A stretch of DNA of 64,000 bases from Mesorhizobium sp. NFR06 (GCF_900115245.1 NZ_FOVT01000013.1:122134-186133), one strand, 5' to 3'; shown: positions 26,196 through 35,218, counted from the first letter of the stretch. Notes: generated by a model not told the origin, from the letters alone. A program made the numbers and translations.

Positions 26196-29100
26196 TCAGG
26201 CGGCCTTGACCTTCAGCTCGTCCGCGCCGCGCACCATCTTCGTCACGCCGGCGAAGTCGAGCTTGCCGGAGCCGAGGACTGGCACTTTCGGCACCACACG
26301 CACTTCGGCCGGCACCATCAGGTCCATGGCGCCGTTCGCCTTGGCGAAGGCCAGGAAGTCGGCGCGGCTGGCGCCGGCAGCCTCGGTGATCAGGATCAGC
26401 TTCTCGCCCTTGCGGGCATCGGGCAGCGTGGCGACGGCCGACAGCGAGCCCTTCCACAGTTCGCCCGCCAGTGCCTCGACCGCCGCCAGCGAGACCATCT
26501 CGCCGGCTATCTTGGCGAAGCGCTTGGCGCGGCCGCGGATCGAGATGAAGCCCGCATCGTCGACGGTGACGACGTCGCCGGTGTCGTGCCAGCCGTCCTT
26601 CAGCGGCTCGACCACGCCCGGATTTTCGGCGCGCAGATAACCCGCCATGACGTTGGGGCCGCGCACGAAGAGCCGCCCGCCTTCGTCGACGCCGGGCACC
26701 GGCTCCAGGCGATACTCCATGCCGGGCATGATTTTGCCGACGCTGCCCGACTTGTTGTACATCGGCGTGTTGATGGCGATCACCGGCGCGGTCTCCGTGA
26801 CGCCATAACCCTCCAGGATGCGGAGGCCGAACTTCTCCATATAGGTCGTGCGCGTCGCGGCCTTGACCGGCTCGGCGCCGGCGAAGCAGTAGCGCACCGA
26901 GCGGAAGTCGTAAGGATGCGCCGTGCGGGCATAGCCCGAAAGGAACGTGTCGGTGCCGAAGATGATCGTCGCGTTCGACGCATAGATCAGTTCCGGCACG
27001 ATGCGGTAGTGCAGCGGCGAGGGATAGAAATAGACCGGCACACCCGAGATCAGCGGCAGCACCGTGCCCGCCGTCATGCCGAAGGAGTGGAAGATCGGCA
27101 GCACGTTGAACACCTTGTCGCCCGAGTGGAAGTCGATGCGCGAGGCGGCCTGGGCGGCATTGGCCAGGATGTTGCGGTGGGTCAGCACCACGCCCTTCGG
27201 GGTGCCTTCCGAGCCAGAGGTGAACAGGATCGCCGCCGGATCGTCAGCCTTGCGCGCCACCCGCGGCGTCGCCTTGCGCAACAGGCCGAGCAACTTGTCC
27301 TTGAGGCCGATCGTTGCCCGCAGATCGTCGAGCCAGACAATGTCGACCGAACGGCCGATTTCCTCGACCACCGGCCCGAGCTTTGCCTGTTCGACGAAGG
27401 CGCGGGAGGTCAGCACGGTGCGCACCTCGGCCGCCTTGCAGGCAGAGACGATGTTCGCCGCACCCGCGGTGAAGTTGATCATCGCCGGCACCTTGCCGGC
27501 CGATATGACGCCGAGCAGCGTCGCGCATGAGCCGTTGGCGTTGGGCAGCATGATGCCCAGCGTCTCATGTCCGGCATAAAGGTGCTCGAACTTCTCTCCC
27601 AGCACCGCGGCCGCTGTGAGCAGCTTGCCGTAGCTCAGCGAGCCGGTGACCGGATCCTGCACGGCAAGCTCCTTCATGCCGCGTTCGTTCGCCGTCTCGA
27701 TGATCTTCTGCAGCACCGTCTTGTCGATGTCCTGCGTGCGGAAGACGAGATCCGACATCACCTGGTAGAGCGCGGAGCCCGCCGCCGCGCGGCGCTGGCG
27801 GCCCTTCAACGCCTGCGGCACTTCGAGCTTCACCGGCTCCAGAATGGTCACCTTGACCTTCGGGAACAGGCGGCGGCGCACGTGCTGCGCGGTCAGCCGC
27901 GAGAAGTAGCTCTTCTCCAGCCCCTCGATGCGCACCGGCACCACCATCGAGCCGGTCTTGTCGGCGACCATGGCGGCGCCGTCATAGACCTTCATCAGGC
28001 CGCCGGTGACGGTGATGCGGCCTTCCGGGAAGATGACCAGCGGATCGCCGCCCTGCACGATCTTGATCAGCGTGCGGGTCGACATCGGCTTGGCCGGATT
28101 GAGCGGCAGCGCGCGCGCCAGCTTCATGAACGGCCTCATCCACCAGGCCTGGGCGATCGTGTAGTCGATGGCGAAGACCGGCTCCTCGTCGGTCAGCGTC
28201 AGCGCCAGCGGGCCGTCGAGGAAGCTGACATGGTTGAGCGCCAGGATCGGCGCCTTGCCGGCCGCCTTGAGATTGTCCAGCCCCTCGACCTCCAGGCGCA
28301 GGAAGGCGCGGAACAGGATCGAGACGAAATCGCGGAACGGATTGGTCGGCAGGAATTTCAGCATCAGCCAGGCGGCGACCGCATTGGCCGCGACGAGGCC
28401 GAACAGGATGCCGGCGATGGAGACGCCAGTTGCCTGGATCGCCGCGACGAGGATGCCGCCGACCGTCATGAAGCCGGCGTTGACGATGCTGACCGCGGCA
28501 ACGACGCGGGCGCGGCGCGCCTCCGGCGACCAGGCCTGCACGGCGGCGAAGGTCGGCACCACCAGGAAAGCGGCCGCGATAGCCATGCCGGCGAGGTCGA
28601 TGGCGACACGGATGGTGTTGGGGCCGGCGAAGAAGGCGGCAAGGGTTTCGGCCTTGGGCGAAGGCTGCATGCTCCAGATGGTCCAGGCAAGGTGCAGCCC
28701 GAACAGCGCCAGCAGCGCCGTGCCGACCGGCGCCGGCAGCAGCACCATACGGCCCTGCGACATCCACGCGGCGATGGCCGAGCCTATAGCGATCGAGACG
28801 GCGAACACTGCGAGGTAGGCGGTGACCGCGATCTCCTTGCCGCCGAGCGAATCCTTGATCAGCGCCGGCAGGATCGAAAGCACGATGGCGCCGACCAGCC
28901 AGAACCACGAGGTCATCAGGCCGGCGCGCCAGATGCGCGTGTCGGTGCGCAAGTCGGCGACCTGGCGCCAGGTCGAGCGGAAGATGTTCTTGTCAATGGC
29001 AAGGTTGGGAGCGGCCGAGCCGGTAGAGGGGATGTAGCGGCTGACGAACCAGCAACCGACCGCCAGCGCCATCATGATCGGCCCGAACACCGCGACGCCG

Positions 29101-29600
29101 ATGCCGTCGGCAGAGACGACGCCGCCGGCGATGGTGCCGCCGAGGATCGCGGCGAAGGTGGCCGACTCGATCCAGGCGTTGGCCTTGGGCAGTTCCTTGC
29201 GCTCTAGGTGATCCGGCAGGATGCCGTATTTGATCGGTCCGAACAGCGCCGAGATGACGCCGAACATCAAGAGCGCCGTCATCAGCACCGGGATCGACGA
29301 CAGCGCGATGCCGACGACAGCGACGGCGGCCGCGGCGATCTCGGTGAATTTCAGCCGCCGCGCGATGAGCGCCTTGTCGAAGCGGTCGGCGATCTCGCCG
29401 CCCAGCGCCGAAAGCAGCAGGAAGGGCGCCATGAAGACGGCGCCGGCCAGCGTCACCAGCGACGCGGCCTGATCAGCCGCCAGCGTGAAGAGAATGAGGA
29501 ACACAAGCGTGTTCTTCAGGAAATTGTCGTTGAAGGCCGAGAGGAATTGCGTCCAGAAGAGAGGCGCGAAGCGCCGCGACATCATCAGATGGTTGTTCAT
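26196..29600 (-). CDS. MFS transporter-acyltransferase-acyl-ACP synthetase fusion (Aas/LplT type)
   Basis: 1134 residues with three parts. First is an MFS-like lysophospholipid transporter (about 1-415, starting FAPLFWTQFLSAFNDNFLKN). Second is a PlsC-type acyltransferase (about 425-620) with NHVSFLDG near 455 and FPEGR as the second block. Third is an AMP-binding acyl-ACP/CoA synthetase (about 645-1125) with TSGSEGTPKG near 793 and GYGVTETAP. Together they would flip lysophospholipid inward and reacylate it, as separate LplT and Aas do in E. coli. An upstream in-frame ATG (29612) is possible. A promoter with three TGAACnnnGTTCA palindromes lies about 360 bases upstream. Confidence 0.9.
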   Translation of the reverse strand: MNNHLMMSRRFAPLFWTQFLSAFNDNFLKNTLVFLILFTLAADQAASLVTLAGAVFMAPFLLLSALGGEIADRFDKALIARRLKFTEIAAAAVAVVGIALSSIPVLMTALLMFGVISALFGPIKYGILPDHLERKELPKANAWIESATFAAILGGTIAGGVVSADGIGVAVFGPIMMALAVGCWFVSRYIPSTGSAAPNLAIDKNIFRSTWRQVADLRTDTRIWRAGLMTSWFWLVGAIVLSILPALIKDSLGGKEIAVTAYLAVFAVSIAIGSAIAAWMSQGRMVLLPAPVGTALLALFGLHLAWTIWSMQPSPKAETLAAFFAGPNTIRVAIDLAGMAIAAAFLVVPTFAAVQAWSPEARRARVVAAVSIVNAGFMTVGGILVAAIQATGVSIAGILFGLVAANAVAAWLMLKFLPTNPFRDFVSILFRAFLRLEVEGLDNLKAAGKAPILALNHVSFLDGPLALTLTDEEPVFAIDYTIAQAWWMRPFMKLARALPLNPAKPMSTRTLIKIVQGGDPLVIFPEGRITVTGGLMKVYDGAAMVADKTGSMVVPVRIEGLEKSYFSRLTAQHVRRRLFPKVKVTILEPVKLEVPQALKGRQRRAAAGSALYQVMSDLVFRTQDIDKTVLQKIIETANERGMKELAVQDPVTGSLSYGKLLTAAAVLGEKFEHLYAGHETLGIMLPNANGSCATLLGVISAGKVPAMINFTAGAANIVSACKAAEVRTVLTSRAFVEQAKLGPVVEEIGRSVDIVWLDDLRATIGLKDKLLGLLRKATPRVARKADDPAAILFTSGSEGTPKGVVLTHRNILANAAQAASRIDFHSGDKVFNVLPIFHSFGMTAGTVLPLISGVPVYFYPSPLHYRIVPELIYASNATIIFGTDTFLSGYARTAHPYDFRSVRYCFAGAEPVKAATRTTYMEKFGLRILEGYGVTETAPVIAINTPMYNKSGSVGKIMPGMEYRLEPVPGVDEGGRLFVRGPNVMAGYLRAENPGVVEPLKDGWHDTGDVVTVDDAGFISIRGRAKRFAKIAGEMVSLAAVEALAGELWKGSLSAVATLPDARKGEKLILITEAAGASRADFLAFAKANGAMDLMVPAEVRVVPKVPVLGSGKLDFAGVTKMVRGADELKVKAA

Positions 29601-29612
29601 GGCAATTTCCAT

Positions 29613-29943
29613 TGGGCAAGGCCGTCAGGCAATCGATTGGACTGAGCGGACACTTGCGCGGTTTGAGCCTTGTTTATCGGGAAGCGGTTAAACTTCGTTA
29701 CTACCGCTCAATCCAATCCATTTGTTTCTTGTTCGTGGCGCCCCGCATCTGTCGTCCGCGATCGGTCTCCAGCTTTTCCAGGCGCTCGAATATTTGCGGA
29801 CATGGTTGTCGGCGAGCATCGATATGATCCTTTCGTTTCAGGGTTAGGGTGGCCCGGCGCCGGTCTGTTTCCAGGCCGGATACAGTCGAGCCGGCCTGGG
29901 TCTTGTTCTTCGCCAATTGCTTCGGCGCGAGCTGGGTATTGCG
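29613..29943. other. Long 5' region of the acyltransferase transcript
   Basis: About 330 bases between the acyltransferase ATG and its predicted promoter. Apart from the possible 43-codon frame I see no convincing gene on either strand. Longer open frames here lack ribosome sites and recognisable sequence. Short GC-rich inverted repeats (around 29850-29900) could fold in the RNA. Confidence 0.5.
29688..29819 (-). CDS. Possible 43-residue leader protein upstream of the acyltransferase gene
   Basis: Open frame of 43 codons starting MLADNHVRKYSSAW with AAAGGA nine bases before the ATG. It lies about 140 bases after the predicted transcription start of the acyltransferase transcript. It is basic and has no recognisable domain. 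It could be a leader peptide or chance; the ribosome site and promoter position are the only support. Confidence 0.25.
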   Translation of the reverse strand: MLADNHVRKYSSAWKSWRPIADDRCGAPRTRNKWIGLSGSNEV

Positions 29944-30015
29944 TGAACTTTGTTCATGAGTGCACCATAATAGCACATCGTGAACGGCGTTCAAGAGAAA
30001 AATGAACGATGTTCA
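29944..30015 (-). promoter_or_regulatory. Acyltransferase promoter with three TGAACnnnGTTCA operators
   Basis: Three perfect 13-bp palindromes TGAAC-N3-GTTCA occur at 29944-29956, 29981-29993 and 30003-30015. On the minus strand TTGAAC (29994-29989) and TATTAT (29972-29967) form a good sigma70-like promoter with a 16-base spacer. Site 2 overlaps the -35 box and site 1 lies near the start point, as expected for repression. The shape recalls sites of fatty-acid-responsive TetR repressors such as PsrA, but the regulator gene is not beside it. Confidence 0.7.
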
Positions 30016-30071
30016 AAAGCTGGCGCGTAGGTTAAAAATGCTAAAAATGGGTCGGGCGCCGGGAGCGCGTG

Positions 30072-30818
30072 TTACGCTTCGCCGGTAAGCCGCGCCGAAA
30101 TCATCGTTGCCGCCCTGACCGCCGCTTCGCCTTGACTTGCGGCGACCGCATCGTCCACCCGCGAGACGGGAGAGGCCACCGCCAGCGCGCCGATCGGCTG
30201 GCCGTCGGCGCCGAGGATCGCGGCGCCGATGCTGTGCACGCCTTCTTCGTAACCCTGGGCGCTGCGCGAATAGCCGCGCGAAGCGGCAAGGGCGATAGCT
30301 TTCACCAGATCGTCCTGTCGCGTCATCGTGAACGCGGTGAAGGCCTGCCGCGGTTTTTCCAGATAGGCGCTGACCGCTTCCAGGCGTGAGGCGGCGAGGA
30401 AGGCGATGCCCGAGGCCGTGCCGTGGAGCGGCAGCACCTGGCCGACATCGACATTGACGCGGTTGGCTTTGGCCGACAGTTCGACATGGAGCGTCAGCAG
30501 CGCGCCGGCGCTGAATTCCGACAGATGCACGGTCTCGCCGGTTTCGAGCGACAACTCGCGGAGCACCGGCGCGGCGAGCCGCACGAGGGGAAAATGCGCG
30601 TCGCGGATGCGGGCGAGCCGCGACAGGCCGGCGCCCAACCGGTAGCGGCGGCTTTTCGGCTCCTGCTCGATCAGCCGGTGCGCGGCAAGGGCCATCAAAA
30701 GGCGCCTGGCGGTCGCCTTGTCGAGGCCGGCGCGCCGGGCGAGGTCGGAGAGCCCGATCTCCGGCTCGTGAAGCGTGAACAACTCCAGCAGCGACACCGC
30801 CTTGCCCACCGTGCTCAT
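30072..30818 (-). CDS. IclR-family transcriptional regulator (paralogue 2)
   Basis: 248 residues: winged helix (about 1-65, LSDLARRAGLDKATARRLL) and IclR effector domain (about 75-245, GETVHLSEFSAGALL, LHGTASGIAFLA, AQGYEEGVHSIGAAI). It is closely related along its whole length to the regulator at 14616-15386. GGAG lies eight bases before the ATG. It is divergent from a class III aminotransferase gene and has the same operator-like sequence 15 bases upstream of its start. Confidence 0.88.
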   Translation of the reverse strand: MSTVGKAVSLLELFTLHEPEIGLSDLARRAGLDKATARRLLMALAAHRLIEQEPKSRRYRLGAGLSRLARIRDAHFPLVRLAAPVLRELSLETGETVHLSEFSAGALLTLHVELSAKANRVNVDVGQVLPLHGTASGIAFLAASRLEAVSAYLEKPRQAFTAFTMTRQDDLVKAIALAASRGYSRSAQGYEEGVHSIGAAILGADGQPIGALAVASPVSRVDDAVAASQGEAAVRAATMISARLTGEA

Positions 30819-30833
30819 TGCGCATTCTCCAAG

Positions 30834-30861
30834 ATACTTCGCATGTGAATAAACTTGACAG
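30834..30861 (-). promoter_or_regulatory. Operator-like motif upstream of IclR paralogue 2
   Basis: 23 of 28 bases match 15408-15435 at the other IclR locus; the core is TTCGCATGTGAA (30838-30849). Position between IclR and the divergent aminotransferase suggests autoregulation plus control of the aminotransferase. Confidence 0.55.
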
Positions 30862-30977
30862 GTGCCATTGCTGCCTTCAGAGTGTCTATAACATACAAAA
30901 CACCGGTTCAAATAATGAACCGAATTGGGAACGGTTCAGCGCCCCGGAAACTTGCGCGCCAGGGAGAGTTCAGCGCC

Positions 30978-32372
30978 GTGACGGCCGCCAGCAAGACTGC
31001 TTTGCAACCAGCAACCATCGAAGGCCTGCTTGACCGCGAGCAGGCGAGGTTCCTCGACACCCATCCGCGCTCGGCCGCAGCCTGGGAAGAGGGCAAGAAG
31101 CATTTCCTCTATGGCGGGCCGTCGCACTGGATGCGCCGCTGGGCCGGCGGCTTTCCGGTCTATGCCGCTTCGGCGCGCGGCGCGCATATCCGGGACATCG
31201 ATGGCCACGACTATGTCGACTTCGCGCTTGGCGACACCGGCGGTATGTGCGGCCATGCGCCGGAGCCGGTGACGCGCGCGGCCCTGCACCAGCTGCAGAA
31301 CGGCACCACCATGATGCTGCCGACAGAGGACAGCCTGTGGGTCGGCGCCGAACTCGCGCGCCGCTTCGGGCTGCCTTACTGGACGCTGACGACCTCGGCC
31401 ACCGACGCCAATCGCGGCGCCATCCGCATTGCGCGCATGATCACCGGCCGCCCCAAGGTGCTGGTCTTTTCCGGCTGCTATCACGGCGGCGTCGAGGAGG
31501 CGCATGTCGAGATCCGCGACGGCCGCATCGGCATGCGCAACATGATCCATCCCAACGGCGTGGACCATGCGGCGGTCTCCAGGGTGGTCGAGTTCAACGA
31601 TATCGCGGCGCTGGAAGAAGCCCTTTCGCATGGCGACGTCGCTTGCGTGCTGACCGAGCCGCTGATGACCAATTTCGGCACGATCCCGGTCGCCGACGGT
31701 TTTCACGCCGAGCTTCGAGAAATGACCCGGCGCACCGGCACGGTGCTCATCATCGACGAGACGCACACCATCTCCAGCGGCCCCGGCGGCTACACGGCCC
31801 TGCATGGGCTGGAACCCGACATGCTGGTGGCCGGCAAGGCGATCGCCGGCGGCATTCCGGCCGGCATCTTCGGCGTCTCGCAAACGATTGCCGAGCGGCT
31901 GTGGAAAATCGTGCCGATGGTCAATCCGCGCGTGCGCCAGTCGGCGCATCTCGGCATCGGCGGCACGCTGGCCGGCAACGCGCTCACCGTCGCCACCATG
32001 CGCGCGGTGCTGGAAGAGGTGCTGACGCCGGCCAATTTCGAGCTGATGATCGCCAACGCCACGCGCCTTGCCGAAGCCGCGCGGGATATCATCCGAGCCA
32101 ACGGATTGCCCTGGCACGTGACGCAGGTCGGCGCCCGCGCCGAGATCATGTTCATGCCGCACCCGCCGCGCAGCGGCGCCGATGTGATCGCCGGCCGGCG
32201 CGGCGACCTCGAGACGCTTCTGCACGCCTTCTACATGAACGAAGGCATCCTGGTGACGCCGTTCCACACCATGTTCCTGATGTGCCCGGCCACCTCGCCG
32301 GCCGATGTCGACCACCACACGCAGGTCTTTGGCCGCTTCGTCGACCTCGTCCGAAGCGCGGGCATCGTCTGA
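30978..32372 (+). CDS. Class III aminotransferase, glutamate-1-semialdehyde aminomutase-like
   Basis: 464 residues, fold type I PLP enzyme. D260 (IIDETHTISSGPGGY) contacts the cofactor nitrogen and K287 (LVAGKAIAGG) forms the Schiff base. The usual SGTEA phosphate loop is altered to TSATDANRGAIR (138-149). The GTG at 30978 follows AGGGAGAG at 11 bases; in-frame ATGs at 30915 or earlier would add non-conserved leader. It resembles the aminotransferases of catabolic loci rather than HemL of heme synthesis, and the divergent IclR supports a catabolic role. Substrate unknown. Confidence 0.82.
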   Translation: MTAASKTALQPATIEGLLDREQARFLDTHPRSAAAWEEGKKHFLYGGPSHWMRRWAGGFPVYAASARGAHIRDIDGHDYVDFALGDTGGMCGHAPEPVTRAALHQLQNGTTMMLPTEDSLWVGAELARRFGLPYWTLTTSATDANRGAIRIARMITGRPKVLVFSGCYHGGVEEAHVEIRDGRIGMRNMIHPNGVDHAAVSRVVEFNDIAALEEALSHGDVACVLTEPLMTNFGTIPVADGFHAELREMTRRTGTVLIIDETHTISSGPGGYTALHGLEPDMLVAGKAIAGGIPAGIFGVSQTIAERLWKIVPMVNPRVRQSAHLGIGGTLAGNALTVATMRAVLEEVLTPANFELMIANATRLAEAARDIIRANGLPWHVTQVGARAEIMFMPHPPRSGADVIAGRRGDLETLLHAFYMNEGILVTPFHTMFLMCPATSPADVDHHTQVFGRFVDLVRSAGIV

Positions 32373-32388
32373 GACGATGGCGACCCGT

Positions 32389-34389
32389 TCAAAGCCCGAA
32401 CGGATAGGTCTCGGGGACGCCCTTTCCGGTGTGCTCCGGTCCGAGCGGCGTGACCGCTTCCGTCTTGTCGAACCAGACAAAGGCGTCGAATTGCCCCGGC
32501 AGAGAGGCGTCGGCATAGTGGCTGCGCAATTCCGTCTCCGGCCGATAGATCACGCCGATGAAGCGTTCGAGCCGACGCTCCAGCAGGCGATTCCTCACCG
32601 CGCCGTCGCGGTCGAAATCGAGCAAAAATCGTGGCACGCCGCTATCATGGCAAAGTCGTTCGTAGCTGTCGGCGTGCGACGGCCGTACCCGCATAACCTC
32701 CATCGGATCGTCCCAGTCCGATGCCGCTGCCACCGTACCGCTGTCGGTGCCGAAGCCGATCAGCGCCGCCCGGTCGCCGAAACGCTCGCGGCTGAGCTGG
32801 CCGATGTTAAGCTCCTGCCTGATCGTCCCCATCTCGGTGTAGCGGGCATCCCCGATGTGGGAATTATGCGCCCAGACGACGGCTTTCGCCTCGGAGCCGC
32901 GTGCCTCGAGCAGATGTTCGAGCGTTTCGAACATATGCCTGTCGCGCAGGTTCCATGAATCGGTACCACCGTAATACATGATCCGGTAGTAGCGTTCGGC
33001 GGCTGCGATCAGTCTTGCATTTTGCGCGGCATCGAGAAAGTCAGCGCCGTCCTGTCGGGCGTAGTCGAGCTGTCTCGCAAGCAGTTCCCGACATTGCTCC
33101 AGCACGGCTTGTTCGCATTTGCGATAGCCAGAGGTGAGCACGGCTCGTCCGTATGTGGACGGCTCCTTCTGCCACGGCGTCAGGCAGCCGTAGCGTTGCC
33201 GCGCGGCGGCAGCCGCTTCCGGATCGACCTGGTCGAGATAGCGAAGCACGGCCGCGATCGACGCGCTCATATTGTAGATGTCGAGACCGTAAAAGCCGAC
33301 CATGCTGTTCGCATCGTCGAGATTCGCATTGTGATCTCGCATCCAGCCGACGAATGCCTCGACATCGGTGTTGCGCCACATCCATGTGGGAAAGCGCTGG
33401 AACGGTGGCTCGGCGGCCGCGCGCGCCGGTCGATGGCGGACGTAGCGGTCGATGGCCGCCGCATCCGGCCAATCCGCTTCAACCGCGACGACGGCGAAGC
33501 CATGCTTTTCGATGAGCCTGCGCGTGATTGCGGCGCGCGCCTTGTAGAACTCGGAGGTGCCATGGCTGGCTTCGCCGAGAAGGACAACACGCCGGTCGCC
33601 GAAGCGGTCGAACAGGTCGCCGAAGGCCGGGTCTTGGAAGTCGGGCAGCGGCTCGGCGGCGACCGCGATCATCTCCGGCAGGCTTTGTCCGCGCGCCAGC
33701 GGCGCGACCATCCTCCGTCGATCGTCATCGGATTGGGGCGTTTCGGCCCAGCCTTCTTCGCCGATGAGCGGAACGAATTGTACGCCACCGAGGTCTTCCT
33801 CCGCGTAGGTCGTTGCGCCGGTGCGTGTGACCTTCAGCAAGCGCTGGCCGTCGGCCTCCTTGCCGACCGGGATCACCAGGCGGCCACCGACATCGAGCTG
33901 TTCCTGAAGCGCCAGCGGCGCGCCGGGACCGGCGGCGGCCACCACTATGGCATCGAACGGAGCGGCGTCGCCCCACCCCTTGGTGCCGTCACCGGCGCGG
34001 ACCTCGATATTGCCGTAGCCAAGGCGGTCGAGCCGCTGGCGGGCGATCTCGGCGAGCGTGGCATGGCGTTCGATCGTGTAGACGCGGCTCGCAATGCGGC
34101 TCATCACTGCCGCCGCGTAGCCCGAGCCGGTCCCGACCTCGAGAACGCGGTCGTCAGGATCGATCTCGGCGGCTTCGATCATGTAGGCGACCATAAAGGG
34201 CTGCGAGATCGTCTGACCCTTGCCGATCGGCAGAGGGGTGTCCTCATAGGCGAACTCTTCGAAATCGGGATCGACAAAGGCCTCGCGTGGAACCTCCCGC
34301 ATGGCCTGCAGGACCCGGCGGTCGCGAATGCCACGCTGGGCGATCTGGACATCGACCATCCGGCCGCGCGTCGAAGATAGTTCGGCCAT
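32389..34389 (-). CDS. Protein-L-isoaspartate methyltransferase fused to erythromycin-esterase domain
   Basis: 666 residues in two parts. Residues 1-215 are a Pcm-type methyltransferase with the SAM loop VLEVGTGSGYAAAV near 85 and the acceptor-site region PIGKGQTISQPFMVAYM near 55; it would repair isoaspartyl residues. Residues 235-655 are an erythromycin esterase-like hydrolase with LGEASHGTSEFY near 271 and VVWAHNSHIGD near 520, carrying the glutamate/histidine residues of that family. Neither part looks broken. The ATG at 34389 has GGTAGG upstream. Most members of this esterase superfamily do not confer macrolide resistance, so no resistance is inferred. Confidence 0.87.
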   Translation of the reverse strand: MAELSSTRGRMVDVQIAQRGIRDRRVLQAMREVPREAFVDPDFEEFAYEDTPLPIGKGQTISQPFMVAYMIEAAEIDPDDRVLEVGTGSGYAAAVMSRIASRVYTIERHATLAEIARQRLDRLGYGNIEVRAGDGTKGWGDAAPFDAIVVAAAGPGAPLALQEQLDVGGRLVIPVGKEADGQRLLKVTRTGATTYAEEDLGGVQFVPLIGEEGWAETPQSDDDRRRMVAPLARGQSLPEMIAVAAEPLPDFQDPAFGDLFDRFGDRRVVLLGEASHGTSEFYKARAAITRRLIEKHGFAVVAVEADWPDAAAIDRYVRHRPARAAAEPPFQRFPTWMWRNTDVEAFVGWMRDHNANLDDANSMVGFYGLDIYNMSASIAAVLRYLDQVDPEAAAAARQRYGCLTPWQKEPSTYGRAVLTSGYRKCEQAVLEQCRELLARQLDYARQDGADFLDAAQNARLIAAAERYYRIMYYGGTDSWNLRDRHMFETLEHLLEARGSEAKAVVWAHNSHIGDARYTEMGTIRQELNIGQLSRERFGDRAALIGFGTDSGTVAAASDWDDPMEVMRVRPSHADSYERLCHDSGVPRFLLDFDRDGAVRNRLLERRLERFIGVIYRPETELRSHYADASLPGQFDAFVWFDKTEAVTPLGPEHTGKGVPETYPFGL

Positions 34390-34492
34390 CAATGCCTACC
34401 CATGATGGACAAGTACCGTCTTGCCCCAGAACCATCCGCGGGCAGGAAAGTTTCATGCCCGGGACAATTTCAACCATCCTCCGTCACGACAC

Positions 34493-35218
34493 TCAGAACG
34501 GCTTCTCGCCGATCACTTCGAAGCGCTCGACCGGGCAGTGCTCGGTTATCACCGCCAGCACGTCCGTCGAAGGTTCGACTTCGTCCGGCTGCTTCCATTG
34601 CACGTTGAAGGAAAAAACAAAGCGGTTGCCGTCGGGATGGTGTTCCACGCCGACGAAGCGTGCATCGTAGCCGAGCGGCCGTACAATGCTCCCGATGTCG
34701 GGCGGCGAACTCTTCGGCCATGACACCGAAAGGATCGCCCTGTGGTCGCGCGCGATCTTGAGATCGACCCATTTCAGGGCCTGCAGCGTTACCAGCGTCA
34801 GTATCGTTGCGATGACGCCGAGGCCGAACTGGCCGCCGCCGAAGGCCAGCCCGATCATTGTCATGATCCACATGGTGGCGGCGGTGGTGACGCCGGTGAC
34901 GAGATCGCCGCGCCGCAGGATGGCGCCGCCGCCGATGAAGCCGACACCGGTGAGCACGCCGAGCGCGAAGCGCATCACGTCCATGCGCACGAAGGAGTCC
35001 GGCGCTTTGCCGGAGGCGTCAAGCAGCATGTTGGCCTGAACCATGGCGACACAGGCCGCCAGGCCGACGAGGATGGTCGTCCGCAACCCGGCGGAATGGC
35101 CGCGCGCCTCGCGGTTCAAGCCGATAAGGAAACCTGCGACCAGCGTTAGCAGCAGCCGCCCGACGAGATCCGGCCAGGTCGGATGAAGCGGCATGTCGCA
35201 GCAAAGCGGCTCGAACAT
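34493..35218 (-). CDS. MgtC/SapB-family membrane protein
   Basis: 241 residues. The N-terminal 140 hold four to five membrane helices with the family blocks LTLVAGFLIGLNREARG, GLRTTILVGLAAC and LTGVGFIGGGAILRRG. The C-terminal 90 residues form a soluble ACT-like domain. MgtC proteins support growth in low magnesium and inside phagocytes, partly by acting on the F-ATPase. The start at 35218 has only a weak ribosome site; an in-frame ATG at 35194 is an alternative. Confidence 0.87.
   Translation of the reverse strand: MFEPLCCDMPLHPTWPDLVGRLLLTLVAGFLIGLNREARGHSAGLRTTILVGLAACVAMVQANMLLDASGKAPDSFVRMDVMRFALGVLTGVGFIGGGAILRRGDLVTGVTTAATMWIMTMIGLAFGGGQFGLGVIATILTLVTLQALKWVDLKIARDHRAILSVSWPKSSPPDIGSIVRPLGYDARFVGVEHHPDGNRFVFSFNVQWKQPDEVEPSTDVLAVITEHCPVERFEVIGEKPF

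Noticed and set aside
27567..29207. 546-codon plus-strand frame opposite the acyltransferase fusion
   Set aside because: Entirely within a strongly supported gene on the other strand, with shadow-type composition.
30002..30088. 28-codon frame starting within the third TGAAC palindrome, as a TetR gene remnant
   Set aside because: The peptide is short and basic with no match to a TetR N-terminus that I can recognise; the ATG is part of the operator.
32389..34389. Macrolide resistance gene
   Set aside because: The hydrolase half belongs to the broad erythromycin-esterase superfamily, most members of which are not resistance enzymes; fusion to a repair methyltransferase argues against it.
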